Part shown: piece by piece, positions 46,972 through 57,003 of the stretch
How the letters are laid out: the number at the start of each line of letters is the position of its first letter
Position numbering within the stretch: the stretch's first letter is position 1
Assembly: GCA_963737745.1 (NCBI GenBank)
Contig: CAVTTR010000011.1
Location: 95,633 to 159,632 of the forward strand
DNA from: Bog-473 sp963737745
GTDB lineage: Bacteria > Actinomycetota > Acidimicrobiia > Acidimicrobiales > RAAP-2
Direction: 5' to 3'
DNA length: 64,000 nucleotides
Position numbers and translations under genes: made by a program
Notes under the pieces: generated by a model
What the model was told of the DNA's origin: nothing
The model's database searches: none
Seen by the model: only the letters and a program-made list of their open reading frames with translations

Positions 46972-47574
46972 GTGCTGGCTGTTGGCCTTACCGGAGGCAT
47001 CGGGTCTGGCAAGTCAGCGGTGGCCGATCTGCTCGTGGCGCGTGGTGCCGTCTTGATCGACGCGGATCAGCTGGCCCGTGACGTCGTCGCTCCCGGCGGT
47101 CCGGCGTATCAGCCGCTCATCGACCGGTTCGGTCCGGGGATCGTGGCGAGTGACGGCACCATCGACCGCCCGGCCCTCGCTGCGGTCGCCTTCGCCGACG
47201 ATGCGGCCCGAGCTGACCTCAACGCCATCACACACCCTGCCATCGGCGCCGTCATGATCGAGGCCCGCGAAGCGTTGGCCAACACGGACGAGATCGCGGT
47301 GTTTGCCATCCCGCTGCTCACGCCGATGCATCGCGAAACCGTGAAACTGCACTGCGTCGTGGTGGTCGACTGTCCCACTGACGTCGCGCTGGAGCGGCTG
47401 CTCTCCCAACGGGGCATGGACCGCGCCGATGCCGAGGCGCGCATCCGCGCCCAGATCACTCGAGAGGAGCGCCTGAAGGAGGCCGACTACGTGTTGGACA
47501 ACTCAGGCGACCGCTCCGCCCTCGAGGTCGAGGTGGAGCGCCTGTGGGAGTGGCTCAACGAGAGGAAGCGTTAA
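46972..47574 (+). CDS. coaE: Dephospho-CoA kinase
   Basis: 200 residues. GLTGGIGSGKS is the P-loop; 'LIDADQLARDVV' is the CoaE substrate segment, and 'IPLLTPMH' and the C-terminal 'DYVLDNSGD' complete the family pattern. It phosphorylates dephospho-CoA to CoA in the cytoplasm. In many actinobacteria coaE precedes uvrB, as here, with a DUF222/HNH gene inserted between on the other strand. Confidence 0.95.
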   Translation: MLAVGLTGGIGSGKSAVADLLVARGAVLIDADQLARDVVAPGGPAYQPLIDRFGPGIVASDGTIDRPALAAVAFADDAARADLNAITHPAIGAVMIEAREALANTDEIAVFAIPLLTPMHRETVKLHCVVVVDCPTDVALERLLSQRGMDRADAEARIRAQITREERLKEADYVLDNSGDRSALEVEVERLWEWLNERKR

Positions 47575-47577
47575 CCC

Positions 47578-48883
47578 TCACGTCCGCATGGGATTGTTGC
47601 GGGCCGTGGCGACCTTGCGGGCTCGCGAGATGGCGCCCGCGCTTTTGGGGCGGGCCGGGGCGACCCAGTTCCAGTGGCCGGGCCCACCTCTGATCATCCA
47701 GCCCCCGTAGGTCTTGAGCGCATGATGCTCGGGGCACAGGCGCACCAAATTGTCGAGCTCGCTGGCTCCGTCGTCGCGAAAGGCAACATGGACATGGTCG
47801 CGTTGGAGGCCCAACCGCTTGCCGCACGGGTGGACGCAACAGGTCCGGTCGCGCACGATCAAGGCGGCGTCGATGCATGTGGCGATGTCACGTGTTGCCT
47901 TTGTCACCGTTTTAATGTCGAAGCCCTCTTTGATGATGTACCGCAGGGCTCCCTCGCTCAACAATTCGGTGGCTGCGGCCACTGAGACCGGACCGATGCC
48001 CTCGATCTCGCAGAGCTCGTCTCCTTCGACGCTGCCGCGCCGCAGTGCTGCGGCATCGATGACGACCAGGGTCTCGACCCGGGAGCCACCACCACCATCT
48101 CCCGGCGAGCTCGCCCCCTGCGCCAGTAGTTCGATGAACGCATCGAGCCGGTGTGCCTCGAGGGTGGTGGGATCCTTTGCCCCCGCGGCCTTCCAGCGGG
48201 CCTTTGCCCTCGCATCGATCAGAGGGGCTACCCGGGCAAACTGCACTTCGTCGGCAAAGAACTCGCCCCTGATCCCACCGTCGGGGCATTGACGCCAGCG
48301 AAAGTGACGATGCGCGTGCACTCGGGTGCGCCGAGCTTGCGCCTCCTCCCGGCTGCGGGACGCGGTGCGCAGGCGAGCGGCCGCATCGCTGAGCTCCTGG
48401 TGCGAGACCCCGTGGGCCGCCAGTTCCAACAAGGTCTCTGCGCTTCCCGGGGCACAAGCCTCCGCCCGGCCCATCACCTTGAGCTGGGCCGAAGAGAGCT
48501 CGCCATCACGTAAGGCCCGGGTCAGCGCCTCATCGGCCACGGCCGCCTTTGCCGCCGCCAACCTCCCCCTGGCCACGCCGGCTGAGGTGCCCGAGACGGA
48601 GGCCAGCCAATCGGGAGCGTTGCCGTGGCCCTCCTTGGCGTGCGCTCCGGTCTCGACCACCCGGGGTGTCAGCAGGGCAATGCCCGACCCGACCGCCCGC
48701 TCACCTTGGGCCAGAGCGTCGACCAGTCTCCGGGCCTCATCACCCGAGAGCGATCGCGGCCACAGACGCGTGCACCACGGATTGGATGTCGTGCACCGCA
48801 GCCTCGACGGTGGCCAGGGCACGCTCCGCGTCGAGCGCTCCCCGGCGTGCGCCGCTGGGAGGGAGGGGTGTGAGAAGGGCCAC
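47578..48883 (-). CDS. DUF222 protein with C-terminal HNH nuclease domain, frameshifted
   Basis: The N-terminal helix-rich DUF222 (13E12 repeat) part starts 'ALLTPLPPSGARRGALDAERA' from GTG 48883, which has TACCTT 6 nt upstream. After a shift at about 48750-48758 it continues 'LSGDEARRLVDALAQGERAV'. The C-terminal HNH domain has 'CCVHPCGK', 'QRDHVH', 'ELDNLVRLCPEHHALK' with the His-Asn-His residues in place. Such proteins are abundant and often multicopy in actinobacteria and may be mobile. Target unknown. It ends 3 bases past the coaE stop, convergent. Confidence 0.82.
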
Positions 48884-48909
48884 GACGACAAGGTAAAGGA
48901 GGGGTGTGA

Positions 48910-48929
48910 CACACCCTCCCGGTATCCTC
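48910..48929 (+). promoter_or_regulatory. Promoter element of uvrB, copy 1 of a 20-bp repeat
   Basis: CACACCCTCCCGGTATCCTC is identical to the sequence before uvrA (51015-51034). TATCCT within it serves as a -10 box 7 nt before the uvrB GTG, so the mRNA is probably leaderless. The shared left part may bind a common regulator. It does not match the GAAC-N4-GTTC LexA box. Confidence 0.6.
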
Positions 48930-48935
48930 GCCTCA

Positions 48936-50999
48936 GTGGCAAATTTCGAGGTTGTCTCCCCGTTCAAGCCGTCCGGCGACCAGCCCGGGGCCATTGCCGC
49001 GCTCGTCGAAGGAACGAAGAGGGGAGACCGCTACCAAACGCTCCAGGGCATCACCGGCTCAGGGAAGACGGCCACGATCGCCTGGATGATCGAACAAGTC
49101 CAGCGCCCCACTCTCATCATCGAGCCGAACAAGTCCCTGGCCGCCCAGCTCTCCTCCGAGCTGCGTGATCTCTTCCCCAAGAACCGCGTCGAGTTCTTCG
49201 TCTCGTACTACGACTACTACCAACCCGAGGCCTACCTCCCGACCACGGACACGTATATAGAGAAGGACTCGTCCATCAACGACGAGATCGACCGCCTGCG
49301 CCACGCCACAACGTCGTCGTTGCTCATGCGGAGAGACGTCATCGTCGTCGCATCGGTGTCGTGCATCTACGGCTTGGGCTCGCCGCTCGAGTACCGGGAC
49401 CGCATTCTGGCCCTCACCGTCGGTCAGCAGTACGACCAGCGCGAGATCCTGCGCAAGCTGGTCGATCTGCAATACGCCCGGAACGACGTGAACCTCGTCC
49501 GCGGCACGTTCCGGGCGAGAGGCGACACGGTGGAGATCCACCCGGCGTACGAGGAGCAGGCGCTCCGGGTCGAGATGTTCGGCGACACGATCGATCGCAT
49601 CGTGCCCTTCGACACCATGACGGGCGAGATGGGTGACGAGCTGGAGGACATCGCGGTCTACGCCGCCACCCACTACGTCACCGGCGACGAAATCGTCCAG
49701 CGAGCGGTGAAGTCCATCGAGACCGAACTTCGGGAGCGTCTGCAGTTCTTCGAGAAGGAGGGCAAGCTGCTCGAGGCGCAACGCCTCCGGGTCCGCACCG
49801 AGCACGACCTCGAGATGCTGGCCGAGACCGGCGTGTGCTCCGGCATCGAGAACTACAGTCGCCACCTCGACGGTCGGGCCCCCGGCGAGGCGCCCTACAC
49901 CCTGCTCGACTTTTTCCCGAAGGACTATCTCGTCGTCCTCGACGAGAGCCACGTCGCGGTGCCGCAACTGCACGGTCAGTTCGCCGGTGACCGCTCCCGC
50001 AAGGACATGTTGGTCGAGCACGGGTTTCGCCTTCCCTCTGCGAGGGATAACCGCCCTCTGCGCTTCGACGAATTCGTCGAGCGGGTCCCTCAGGCCGTGT
50101 TCGTCTCGGCCACACCGGGGCCCTTCGAGAAGGAACACTCGACGCAGATGGTGGAGCAGGTCATCCGCCCGACAGGGCTGGTCGACCCGGAAGTGACGAT
50201 CCGACCCACCAAGGGGCAGGTGGACGATCTCCTGGCTCGCATCGAGAGCACGGTGGCGGCCGGCGGACGGGTGCTCGTGACCACGCTGACCAAGAAGATG
50301 GCCGAAGACCTGACCGACTACCTGGCCGATGCCGGCGTCCGGGTGCAGTACCTGCACTCCGACATCGACACCATCACCCGTATCGAGATCCTGCGCGAGC
50401 TCCGGCTGGGATCGATCGACGTGCTGGTCGGCATCAACCTGCTCCGGGAGGGTCTCGACCTGCCTGAGGTGTCGTTGGTGGCCATCCTCGACGCCGACAA
50501 GGAGGGTTTCTTGCGTTCCGCCTCGTCGCTCATCCAGACGATGGGCCGGGCCGCCCGCAACGTGGACGGCACCGTGGTGCTCTACGCCGACACCATCACC
50601 GACTCCATGCGCGAAGCGGTGTCGGTGACCCAGCGCCGCCGCGAGATCCAGACGGCGTACAACCTCGAGCATGGAATCGATCCGCAGACCATCCGCAAGA
50701 CGGTGACGGACATCCTCGAGCGTCTGCGCGGCAACAGCGGTGGCCCCGGCGGCGGCCCCGGCGGTGGCCGTTCGACGACGGCCGGGCGCAGCCGGGCCGA
50801 GGTCCGTCGCAATGCCGCCGTGCGCGGCAACAAGCGTTCGCTGTTGACCGATGGCGACGCGTCCACGCCGGCCGAGGCGATCGAACTCATGACACAACTG
50901 GAGGCGGAAATGAAATCGGCCGCGGCCGAGCTCCGTTTCGAGGAGGCCGCACTCCTGCGAGACGAGATAGCCGAACTGCGCGCCGCCGTGCCGAGTTGA
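48936..50999 (+). CDS. uvrB: UvrABC excinuclease subunit B
   Basis: 687 residues from GTG 48936 (ANFEVVSPFKPSGDQP after Met), which matches the family start; an earlier ATG at 48906 would place the promoter inside the gene. Walker A is GITGSGKTAT, the beta-hairpin region has 'YYDYYQPEAYLP', Walker B is 'DESHV', and helicase motifs follow with 'GINLLREGLDLPEV' and 'MGRAARN'. The C-terminal UvrB/UvrC domain ('EMKSAAAELRFEEAALLRDEI') is present. It verifies DNA damage handed over by UvrA. Confidence 0.97.
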   Translation: MANFEVVSPFKPSGDQPGAIAALVEGTKRGDRYQTLQGITGSGKTATIAWMIEQVQRPTLIIEPNKSLAAQLSSELRDLFPKNRVEFFVSYYDYYQPEAYLPTTDTYIEKDSSINDEIDRLRHATTSSLLMRRDVIVVASVSCIYGLGSPLEYRDRILALTVGQQYDQREILRKLVDLQYARNDVNLVRGTFRARGDTVEIHPAYEEQALRVEMFGDTIDRIVPFDTMTGEMGDELEDIAVYAATHYVTGDEIVQRAVKSIETELRERLQFFEKEGKLLEAQRLRVRTEHDLEMLAETGVCSGIENYSRHLDGRAPGEAPYTLLDFFPKDYLVVLDESHVAVPQLHGQFAGDRSRKDMLVEHGFRLPSARDNRPLRFDEFVERVPQAVFVSATPGPFEKEHSTQMVEQVIRPTGLVDPEVTIRPTKGQVDDLLARIESTVAAGGRVLVTTLTKKMAEDLTDYLADAGVRVQYLHSDIDTITRIEILRELRLGSIDVLVGINLLREGLDLPEVSLVAILDADKEGFLRSASSLIQTMGRAARNVDGTVVLYADTITDSMREAVSVTQRRREIQTAYNLEHGIDPQTIRKTVTDILERLRGNSGGPGGGPGGGRSTTAGRSRAEVRRNAAVRGNKRSLLTDGDASTPAEAIELMTQLEAEMKSAAAELRFEEAALLRDEIAELRAAVPS

Positions 51000-51014
51000 G
51001 CCGGTCGGGCACGC

Positions 51015-51034
51015 CACACCCTCCCGGTATCCTC
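51015..51034 (+). promoter_or_regulatory. Promoter element of uvrA, copy 2 of a 20-bp repeat
   Basis: Exact copy of the uvrB element at 48910-48929, here with TATCCT ending 6 nt before the uvrA ATG. It lies in the 40-base gap after uvrB, so uvrA has its own leaderless promoter besides any readthrough from uvrB. Confidence 0.6.
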
Positions 51035-51039
51035 CTCTA

Positions 51040-53923
51040 ATGGCCGATCGTCTCGTCGTTCGCGGGGCCCGCGAACACAATCTCAGGGATGTCTCCCTTG
51101 ACCTGCCCCGGGACAAGCTGATCGTCTTCACCGGTCTCTCGGGTTCGGGGAAGTCGTCGCTGGCTTTCGACACCATCTACGCCGAGGGCCAGCGTCGCTA
51201 CGTCGAATCGCTCTCCGCCTACGCCCGCCAATTCCTGGGCCAGATGGACAAGCCCGACGTCGACTTCATCGAGGGCCTGTCGCCCGCCATCTCCATCGAT
51301 CAGAAATCCGCCTCGCGCAACCCGCGTTCGACGGTGGGGACCATCACCGAGGTCTACGACTACTTGCGGTTGCTCTATGCCCGCATCGGGCACCCGCACT
51401 GCCCGACCTGTGGCCGCGCCGTGGCCCGTCAGACCCCGCAGCAGATCGTCGACCGCGTCCTGGAACTGCCGGAAGGGACCAGGTTCCAGGTGCTGGCCCC
51501 GGTGGTGCGGGGTCGCAAGGGCGAGTACAGCAGCTTGCTCGACGATCTGGCCAAACAGGGTTTCGCGCGGGTCCGGGTCGACGGCATCCCGGTGGAACTG
51601 GCCGAGCGGTCCGAGGTGGCCCTGGCGCGTTACGAGAACCACACCATCGAGGTCGTGGTGGACCGGCTCGTCCGCCGCGACGGGATCCGCCAGCGACTGA
51701 CCGAGTCGATCGAAACGGCTCTCGCCCTCACCGGCGGGACGGCGGAAGTGCTCGTCATGAACAGCACGAGTACGCCCGAGACGCCCGACGCCGAGGGCAT
51801 CACGTTCTCCCAGCATCTCGCCTGCACCCACTGTGGCATCAGTTTCGACGAGCCCGCCCCCCGCAGCTTCTCGTTCAACTCTCCCTACGGCGCCTGTCCC
51901 ACCTGCGTGGGCCTCGGCACCAAGTTCGAAGTGGACCCCGAGCTGGTGGTGCCCGACGAGTCACTCTCGCTGGCCGACGGCGCGCTCGGCGCCCTGGGCC
52001 GGAGCCCGGAGCGAGTACTTCTCGGGTCTGCAGGCCGGAGTGGCCGAGTTGGGCGGGTTCTCGGTGACGACACCGTGGAAGTCGCTCAAGGCCAAGGACA
52101 AGAAGCTCGTCCTCTTCGGCACGGGCAACAAGTCGGTGCACATCCGCTACAAGAACCGATTCAATCGCACCCGCTCCTACGAAGCGCTGTTCGAGGGCAT
52201 CGTGCCCTGGCTGCAGCGCCGTCATGGCGAGTCCGAGTCCGACTGGTCGCGTGAGCAGATCGAGCAGTACATGCGCGAGGTCGACTGCCCGGCGTGTCAT
52301 GGGGCACGGCTCAAGCCCGAGTCGTTGGCGGTCACCGTCGGCGGCCGCAATATCTACGAGCTGTGCAGCCTCTCCATCGGTGCAGCCGTCGAGGAGATGG
52401 CGTCACTCGAGCTCAGCGAGCGCGACCACATGATCGCCGACCGCGTCTTCAAGGAAGTGCGCGAGCGTATGCAGTTCCTGCTCGATGTCGGGCTCGACTA
52501 CCTCTCACTCAGTCGCTCGGCGGGCACGCTGTCGGGCGGCGAAGCGCAGCGCATTCGGCTGGCCAGTCAGATCGGGAGTGGATTGGTGGGCGTGCTCTAC
52601 GTCCTCGACGAGCCCTCGATCGGCTTGCACCAGCGCGACAACCAGAGACTCATCGGCACCCTGGAGCGCTTGCGCAACCTGGGCAACACCGTCATCGTGG
52701 TCGAGCACGACGAAGAGACCATCATGACGGCGGACTACGTGGTGGACATCGGTCCCGGGGCCGGAGAGCACGGCGGCCAAGTCGTGCACTCCGGTCCGGT
52801 CAGCGGGCGGGGCGGGCTGCTCACCAACAAGGCGTCGATCACCGGTCAGTATCTCTCGGGCAAGCGCTCCATCCCCGTTCCGGCTCGCCGCCGACCCGGC
52901 ACGGGAGACGTCGTCACGGTGCGCGGCGCCCGCGAGCACAATCTGAAGGACATCGACGTTTCCTTCCCGCTCGGCTGCCTGGTGGCGGTGACCGGTGTCT
53001 CGGGCTCGGGCAAGTCCACGCTCGTCAACGACATCCTGCTCCGCGTGCTGGCCCAGAAGCTGCATCGAGCCAAGACCCTTCCGGGCCGACACCGCACCGT
53101 GGAAGGCGTGCAATACCTGGACAAGGTGGTCGACGTCGACCAGGCTCCCATCGGCCGCACGCCTCGCTCCAACCCGGCCACCTATACGGGCGTGTTCGAC
53201 CACATCCGCAAGCTCTTCGCCCAGACGTCAGAGGCCAAGGTGCGGGGCTATCTCCCCGGCCGTTTCTCCTTCAACGTGCGCGGGGGGCGCTGCGAGGCCT
53301 GCGCCGGTGACGGCACCATCAAGATCGAGATGCACTTCCTGCCCGACGTGTACGTCCCGTGCGAGGTCTGTCATGGGGCCCGTTACAACCGGGACACGCT
53401 CGAGATCACGTTTCGCGGCAAGACGATCGCCGACGTGCTCGACCTTTCGTGCGAGGAGGCGCTCGCCTTCTTCGCCAAGCAGCCGCCGATCGCTCGTCAC
53501 ATGCAGACCCTGGTCGACGTGGGACTCGGTTACGTCAGACTCGGTCAACCGGCTCCGACGCTGTCGGGCGGGGAGGCGCAACGGGTCAAGCTGGCCAGCG
53601 AGCTCAGCCGCCGCCCCACCGGCCACACGTTCTACGTCCTGGACGAGCCGACGACGGGTCTGCACTTCGAGGACACCCGACGCCTGCTCGAGGTGCTGGG
53701 CCGGTTGGTCGACCAGGGCAACACGGTCGTGGTGATCGAGCACAACCTCGATGTGATCAAGACGGCGGACTGGGTCATCGACCTCGGGCCCGAGGGTGGT
53801 AACCGGGGCGGCACCATCGTGGCCGAGGGGACGCCGGAGCAGGTGGCCAAGACGGCCGGCAGCTATACGGGCGAGGTGCTCAAGCCGGTCCTGGCCAAGG
53901 CCAAGGCGAAGGGGATCAAGTAA
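51040..53923 (+). CDS. uvrA: UvrABC excinuclease subunit A, frameshifted
   Basis: About 960 residues with two ABC ATPase modules. Walker A copies are GLSGSGKSS and GVSGSGKST, signatures SGGEAQR occur twice, and four zinc Cys pairs are seen (CPTCG, CTHCG/CPTCVGLG, CPACHG, and CEACAGDG with CEVCHG). The frame shifts at about 51986-51996: 'LADGALG' continues in the next frame as PWAGARSEYFSGLQ. Conservation on both sides makes a sequencing indel likely. UvrA finds helix-distorting damage with UvrB. The end overlaps the convergent nadA by 8 bases. Confidence 0.93.
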
Positions 53924-55016
53924 TAGCGAGCATCCGCTCGAGGGCCACGCGGGCCCATTCGGCCACTTCGCCGTCGACCTGAATCTGGTTGCGCACCTCG
54001 CCGGCGACCAGGCCCTCGAGGATCCAGGCCAGGTGGGGTGGATCGATGCGGGACATGGTCGAGCACGGGCAGATGAGAGGGTCGAGGCAGACGATGGTCT
54101 TGTCCGGCGTCTCGTCGTCCAGCCGCTTGACCAGATGGATCTCGGTGGCCACGCCGATGACGGAACCGACCGGTGCCTCCGCCACGCCGCGGATCAGGTT
54201 GTCGGTCGAACCGACCAGGTCGGCCAGCTCGACCACCTCGTGGGCGCACTCGGGGTGCACCATCACGATCCCCGAAGGATGCGCCGCACGGAAGGCGGCG
54301 ATGTGCTCGGGACGGAAGCGCTGATGGACCGAGCAGTGCCCCTTCCACAGCAACAGGGTGGACGACTTCACCTCGAAGTCGCTCAGCCCGCCCAGCGCCA
54401 GGCGCGGGTTCCATACCTGCATGTCGCCGGCGTCGTACCCGAGCTCGTAGCCGGTGTTGCGACCAAGATGCTGGTCGGGGAAGAACAGCACCTTGTCGCC
54501 CCGTCCGGCCTCGAGCGCCCACGTCAGCACGGCCCGGGCGTTCGACGACGTGCAGACCGCCCCGCCGTGGCGCCCGACGAATGCCTTCAGGGCGGCAGAA
54601 GAGTTCATGTAGGTGATGGGAATGATGCGGCTGATGTCGGTGACCTGAGCCAGCTCCTCCCAGGCCTCTTCCACCTGCTCGATGTCGGCCATGTCGGCCA
54701 TGGAACAGCCGGCGTTGAGGTCGGGCAGGAGGACCTGCTGGTGGGAGCCGGTGAGGACGTCGGCCGACTCGGCCATGAAATGGACACCGCAGAAGACGAT
54801 GAACTCGGCCTCGGTCACCTCGGCCGCCATGCGGGAGAGCCCGAAGGAGTCGCCCCGGGCGTCGGCCCAGCGCATGACATCGTCGCGCTGGTAGTGGTGT
54901 CCGAGGATGTACACGCGGGATCCCAGCGCCGCTTTGGCCTGGCCGATCATGGACGCCAACTCCTCGTCCGACGCGGTGGTATAGCGCTCGGGGAGCGGGG
55001 ATTGAAGCCTGAGCAT
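53916..55016 (-). CDS. nadA: Quinolinate synthase A
   Basis: 366 residues from ATG 55016 with GGGGG upstream; a 53-residue longer frame overlaps uvrC promoter sequence and is unlikely. It has the NadA pattern 'YILGHHYQRDDVMRWAD', DSFGLS, 'FCGVHFMAESADVL', 'VCTSSNA', 'FFPDQHLGRNTG' and 'CLDPLICPCSTM', with the three cluster Cys in CGVHF, PECAHE and the CLDPLICPC segment. It condenses iminoaspartate with dihydroxyacetone phosphate using a 4Fe-4S cluster. nadB and nadC are not in the window. Confidence 0.93.
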   Translation of the reverse strand: MLRLQSPLPERYTTASDEELASMIGQAKAALGSRVYILGHHYQRDDVMRWADARGDSFGLSRMAAEVTEAEFIVFCGVHFMAESADVLTGSHQQVLLPDLNAGCSMADMADIEQVEEAWEELAQVTDISRIIPITYMNSSAALKAFVGRHGGAVCTSSNARAVLTWALEAGRGDKVLFFPDQHLGRNTGYELGYDAGDMQVWNPRLALGGLSDFEVKSSTLLLWKGHCSVHQRFRPEHIAAFRAAHPSGIVMVHPECAHEVVELADLVGSTDNLIRGVAEAPVGSVIGVATEIHLVKRLDDETPDKTIVCLDPLICPCSTMSRIDPPHLAWILEGLVAGEVRNQIQVDGEVAEWARVALERMLAIT

Positions 55017-55133
55017 CTGTATGCCCCCTTTGAGGGAGAGCACCGATTGGCCGGCGGGGACAGCCTGGTCGCCCATCCGCGGGTATGTCGGCCTCGGTGC
55101 GAGGTGTCGTGCCGGAAACCAGGCCGGCACTCG

Positions 55134-55139
55134 TAGTGT
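55134..55139 (+). promoter_or_regulatory. Leaderless -10 box for uvrC
   Basis: TAGTGT lies 7 nt before the uvrC GTG (55147), with no ribosome site. The 20-bp element of uvrA and uvrB is not present here. Confidence 0.45.
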
Positions 55140-55146
55140 AACTGCT

Positions 55147-57003
55147 GTGCAGTACAAGCCTCCGACAGGCTCCATTCCCGATGCGCCGGGGTCGTACCAG
55201 TTCTACGACGCCGAGGGACGCGTGCTGTACGTGGGCAAGGCGAAATCTCTCCGCCACCGCCTCCCCAACTACTGGCAGGACTCGGCCAAATTGCTGCCCC
55301 GCACGGCCCAGATGGTGGCTCTGGCCGACCACGTGGAATGGGTCGTGGTGGAGAGCGAGGTGGACGCGCTGATCCTGGAGCATTCGCTCATTCAGGCTCA
55401 CCTGCCCCGCTACAACGTCAGGCTCAAGGACGACAAGAGCTACCCGTGGCTGGCGGTCACCCTGGACGACGAGTGGCCCCGCCCCGTGGTGATACGGGGT
55501 CGCAAGCGCAAGGGTGTGCGCTACTTCGGCCCGTACGGCCACGCCGGGGCCATCCGCTCCACGCTCGACCTGCTCGTCAGAAGCTTTCCCGTGCGAACAT
55601 GTTCGGACACCAAGTTCGTGCGCCACGAACGTCTGGGCCGGCCGTGCCTGCTCTATGACATCGAGCGTTGCTCGGGCCCGTGCGTCGGGGCGGTGGACCA
55701 CCCCACGTACGACAGCTACGTGGCCGACCTGATGGGCTTTCTGTCCGGTGACACCGAGCCCGTGTTGGAGCGTCTCGAGGCCGAGATGCACGCGGCGTCC
55801 GACGCTCTCCAATTCGAGCGGGCGGCACGCCTGCGTGACCGCATCGCCATCGCGCGCAAGGCGGCCGAGGCGCAGCAGATGGTCTCGGAGCAGTCGGAGA
55901 ACTTCGACGTGATCGGGATCGCCGAAGACCCGCTGGAGGCGTCGGTGCAGATCTTTCACGTGCGCCGGGGCCGCGTCGTGGGCCACCGCGGCTTCGTGGC
56001 CGAAAAGGTGGAGGACCTGAGCGCGCCGGCGTTCATGGGACTGGTGCTGGGCCAGGTCTACGGGGCGACGGGAACGGAGATCCCGCGCCGGATCCTCGTT
56101 CCCGAGGTGCCGGCCGACCTCGATCTTCTGTGCAGCTGGCTGCGCACCATGCGGGAAGGCCCCGTCGACATCGCCGTGCCCCAACGCGGGGCCAAGAGGG
56201 CCTTGCAGGAGACGGTCACCCGGTCGGCCGCCGAGGACCTGGCTCGGCACCGGCTGCGGCGGGCCTCCGACCACAACGCCCGCTCCAAGGCGCTGACCGA
56301 GCTGCAATCGGCGCTCGGCCTGCGGGAGGCGCCGTTGCGGATCGAGTGCTTCGACATGAGCCACTTGCAGGGGACCGACTACGTGGGCTCCATGGTCGTC
56401 CTCGAGGACGGGCTGATCAAGCGCTCCGACTATCGGCGCTTCAAGGTCAAGACGGTCAACGGCAACGACGACTACGCCGCCATGGAGGAGGTGCTCACCC
56501 GCCGCTTGAGTGCGCTCAACGAGCCGCCCACGGCCACGGCTCGTCCCAAGCGATTCGCCTACCGCCCCAACCTGTTGCTGGTCGACGGGGGAAAGGGCCA
56601 GCTCGCCGTGGCCGAACGGGTGGTCAACGCCCTCGGTCTGGGCGACGAGATCGAGCTGGCGTCGTTGGCCAAGCAGTTCGAGGAGGTCTACCGCCCCGGT
56701 TCGCCCGAACCCGTTCGCCTGCGGCGTGGGTCTGATGCCCTGTACCTGCTCCAGCGGGTCCGGGACGAGGCCCACCGGTTCGCCATCACGTTCCACCGTG
56801 AGAAGCGGGGGCAGCGTATGACCAAGAGCGTGTTGGACGGGATCCCCGGGCTCGGGCCGGCGCGCAAGGCCCGGCTGATCAAGGAATTCGGGGGCGTGAA
56901 CGCGGTGCGGGCGGCGTCCCTGGAAGAATTGCTGGCACCCTCGTGGCTGCCCGACCAGGTGGGGCTCGCGGTGTACGAGGGCGTGCGCAAGACTGGATCA
57001 TGA
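55147..57003 (+). CDS. uvrC: UvrABC excinuclease subunit C
   Basis: 618 residues from GTG 55147, matching the conserved start 'PPTGSIPDAPGSYQF'. The GIY-YIG nuclease has 'GSYQFYDAEGRVLYVGKAK' and the catalytic Glu-containing 'SEVDALILEHSLI'. The UvrB-binding domain, an RNase H-like nuclease ('FDMSHLQGTDYVGSMVV', 'LLVDGGKGQL') and C-terminal helix-hairpin-helix motifs ('IPGLGPARKARLI') follow. It makes the two incisions around damage. rapZ is coupled by ATGA. Confidence 0.96.
   Translation: MQYKPPTGSIPDAPGSYQFYDAEGRVLYVGKAKSLRHRLPNYWQDSAKLLPRTAQMVALADHVEWVVVESEVDALILEHSLIQAHLPRYNVRLKDDKSYPWLAVTLDDEWPRPVVIRGRKRKGVRYFGPYGHAGAIRSTLDLLVRSFPVRTCSDTKFVRHERLGRPCLLYDIERCSGPCVGAVDHPTYDSYVADLMGFLSGDTEPVLERLEAEMHAASDALQFERAARLRDRIAIARKAAEAQQMVSEQSENFDVIGIAEDPLEASVQIFHVRRGRVVGHRGFVAEKVEDLSAPAFMGLVLGQVYGATGTEIPRRILVPEVPADLDLLCSWLRTMREGPVDIAVPQRGAKRALQETVTRSAAEDLARHRLRRASDHNARSKALTELQSALGLREAPLRIECFDMSHLQGTDYVGSMVVLEDGLIKRSDYRRFKVKTVNGNDDYAAMEEVLTRRLSALNEPPTATARPKRFAYRPNLLLVDGGKGQLAVAERVVNALGLGDEIELASLAKQFEEVYRPGSPEPVRLRRGSDALYLLQRVRDEAHRFAITFHREKRGQRMTKSVLDGIPGLGPARKARLIKEFGGVNAVRAASLEELLAPSWLPDQVGLAVYEGVRKTGS

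Noticed and set aside
47578..48883. Intein or group I intron homing nuclease
   Set aside because: The HNH domain is fused to DUF222, a stand-alone actinobacterial family, and no host gene is interrupted.
49059..51176. 705-residue reverse-strand open frame under uvrB
   Set aside because: Antisense to a complete UvrB with all motifs; composition typical of a shadow frame.
53863..56796. 977-residue reverse-strand open frame across nadA and uvrC
   Set aside because: It is a high-GC shadow: Arg/Gly/His/Pro-rich, no recognised motif, and antisense to well-identified genes.
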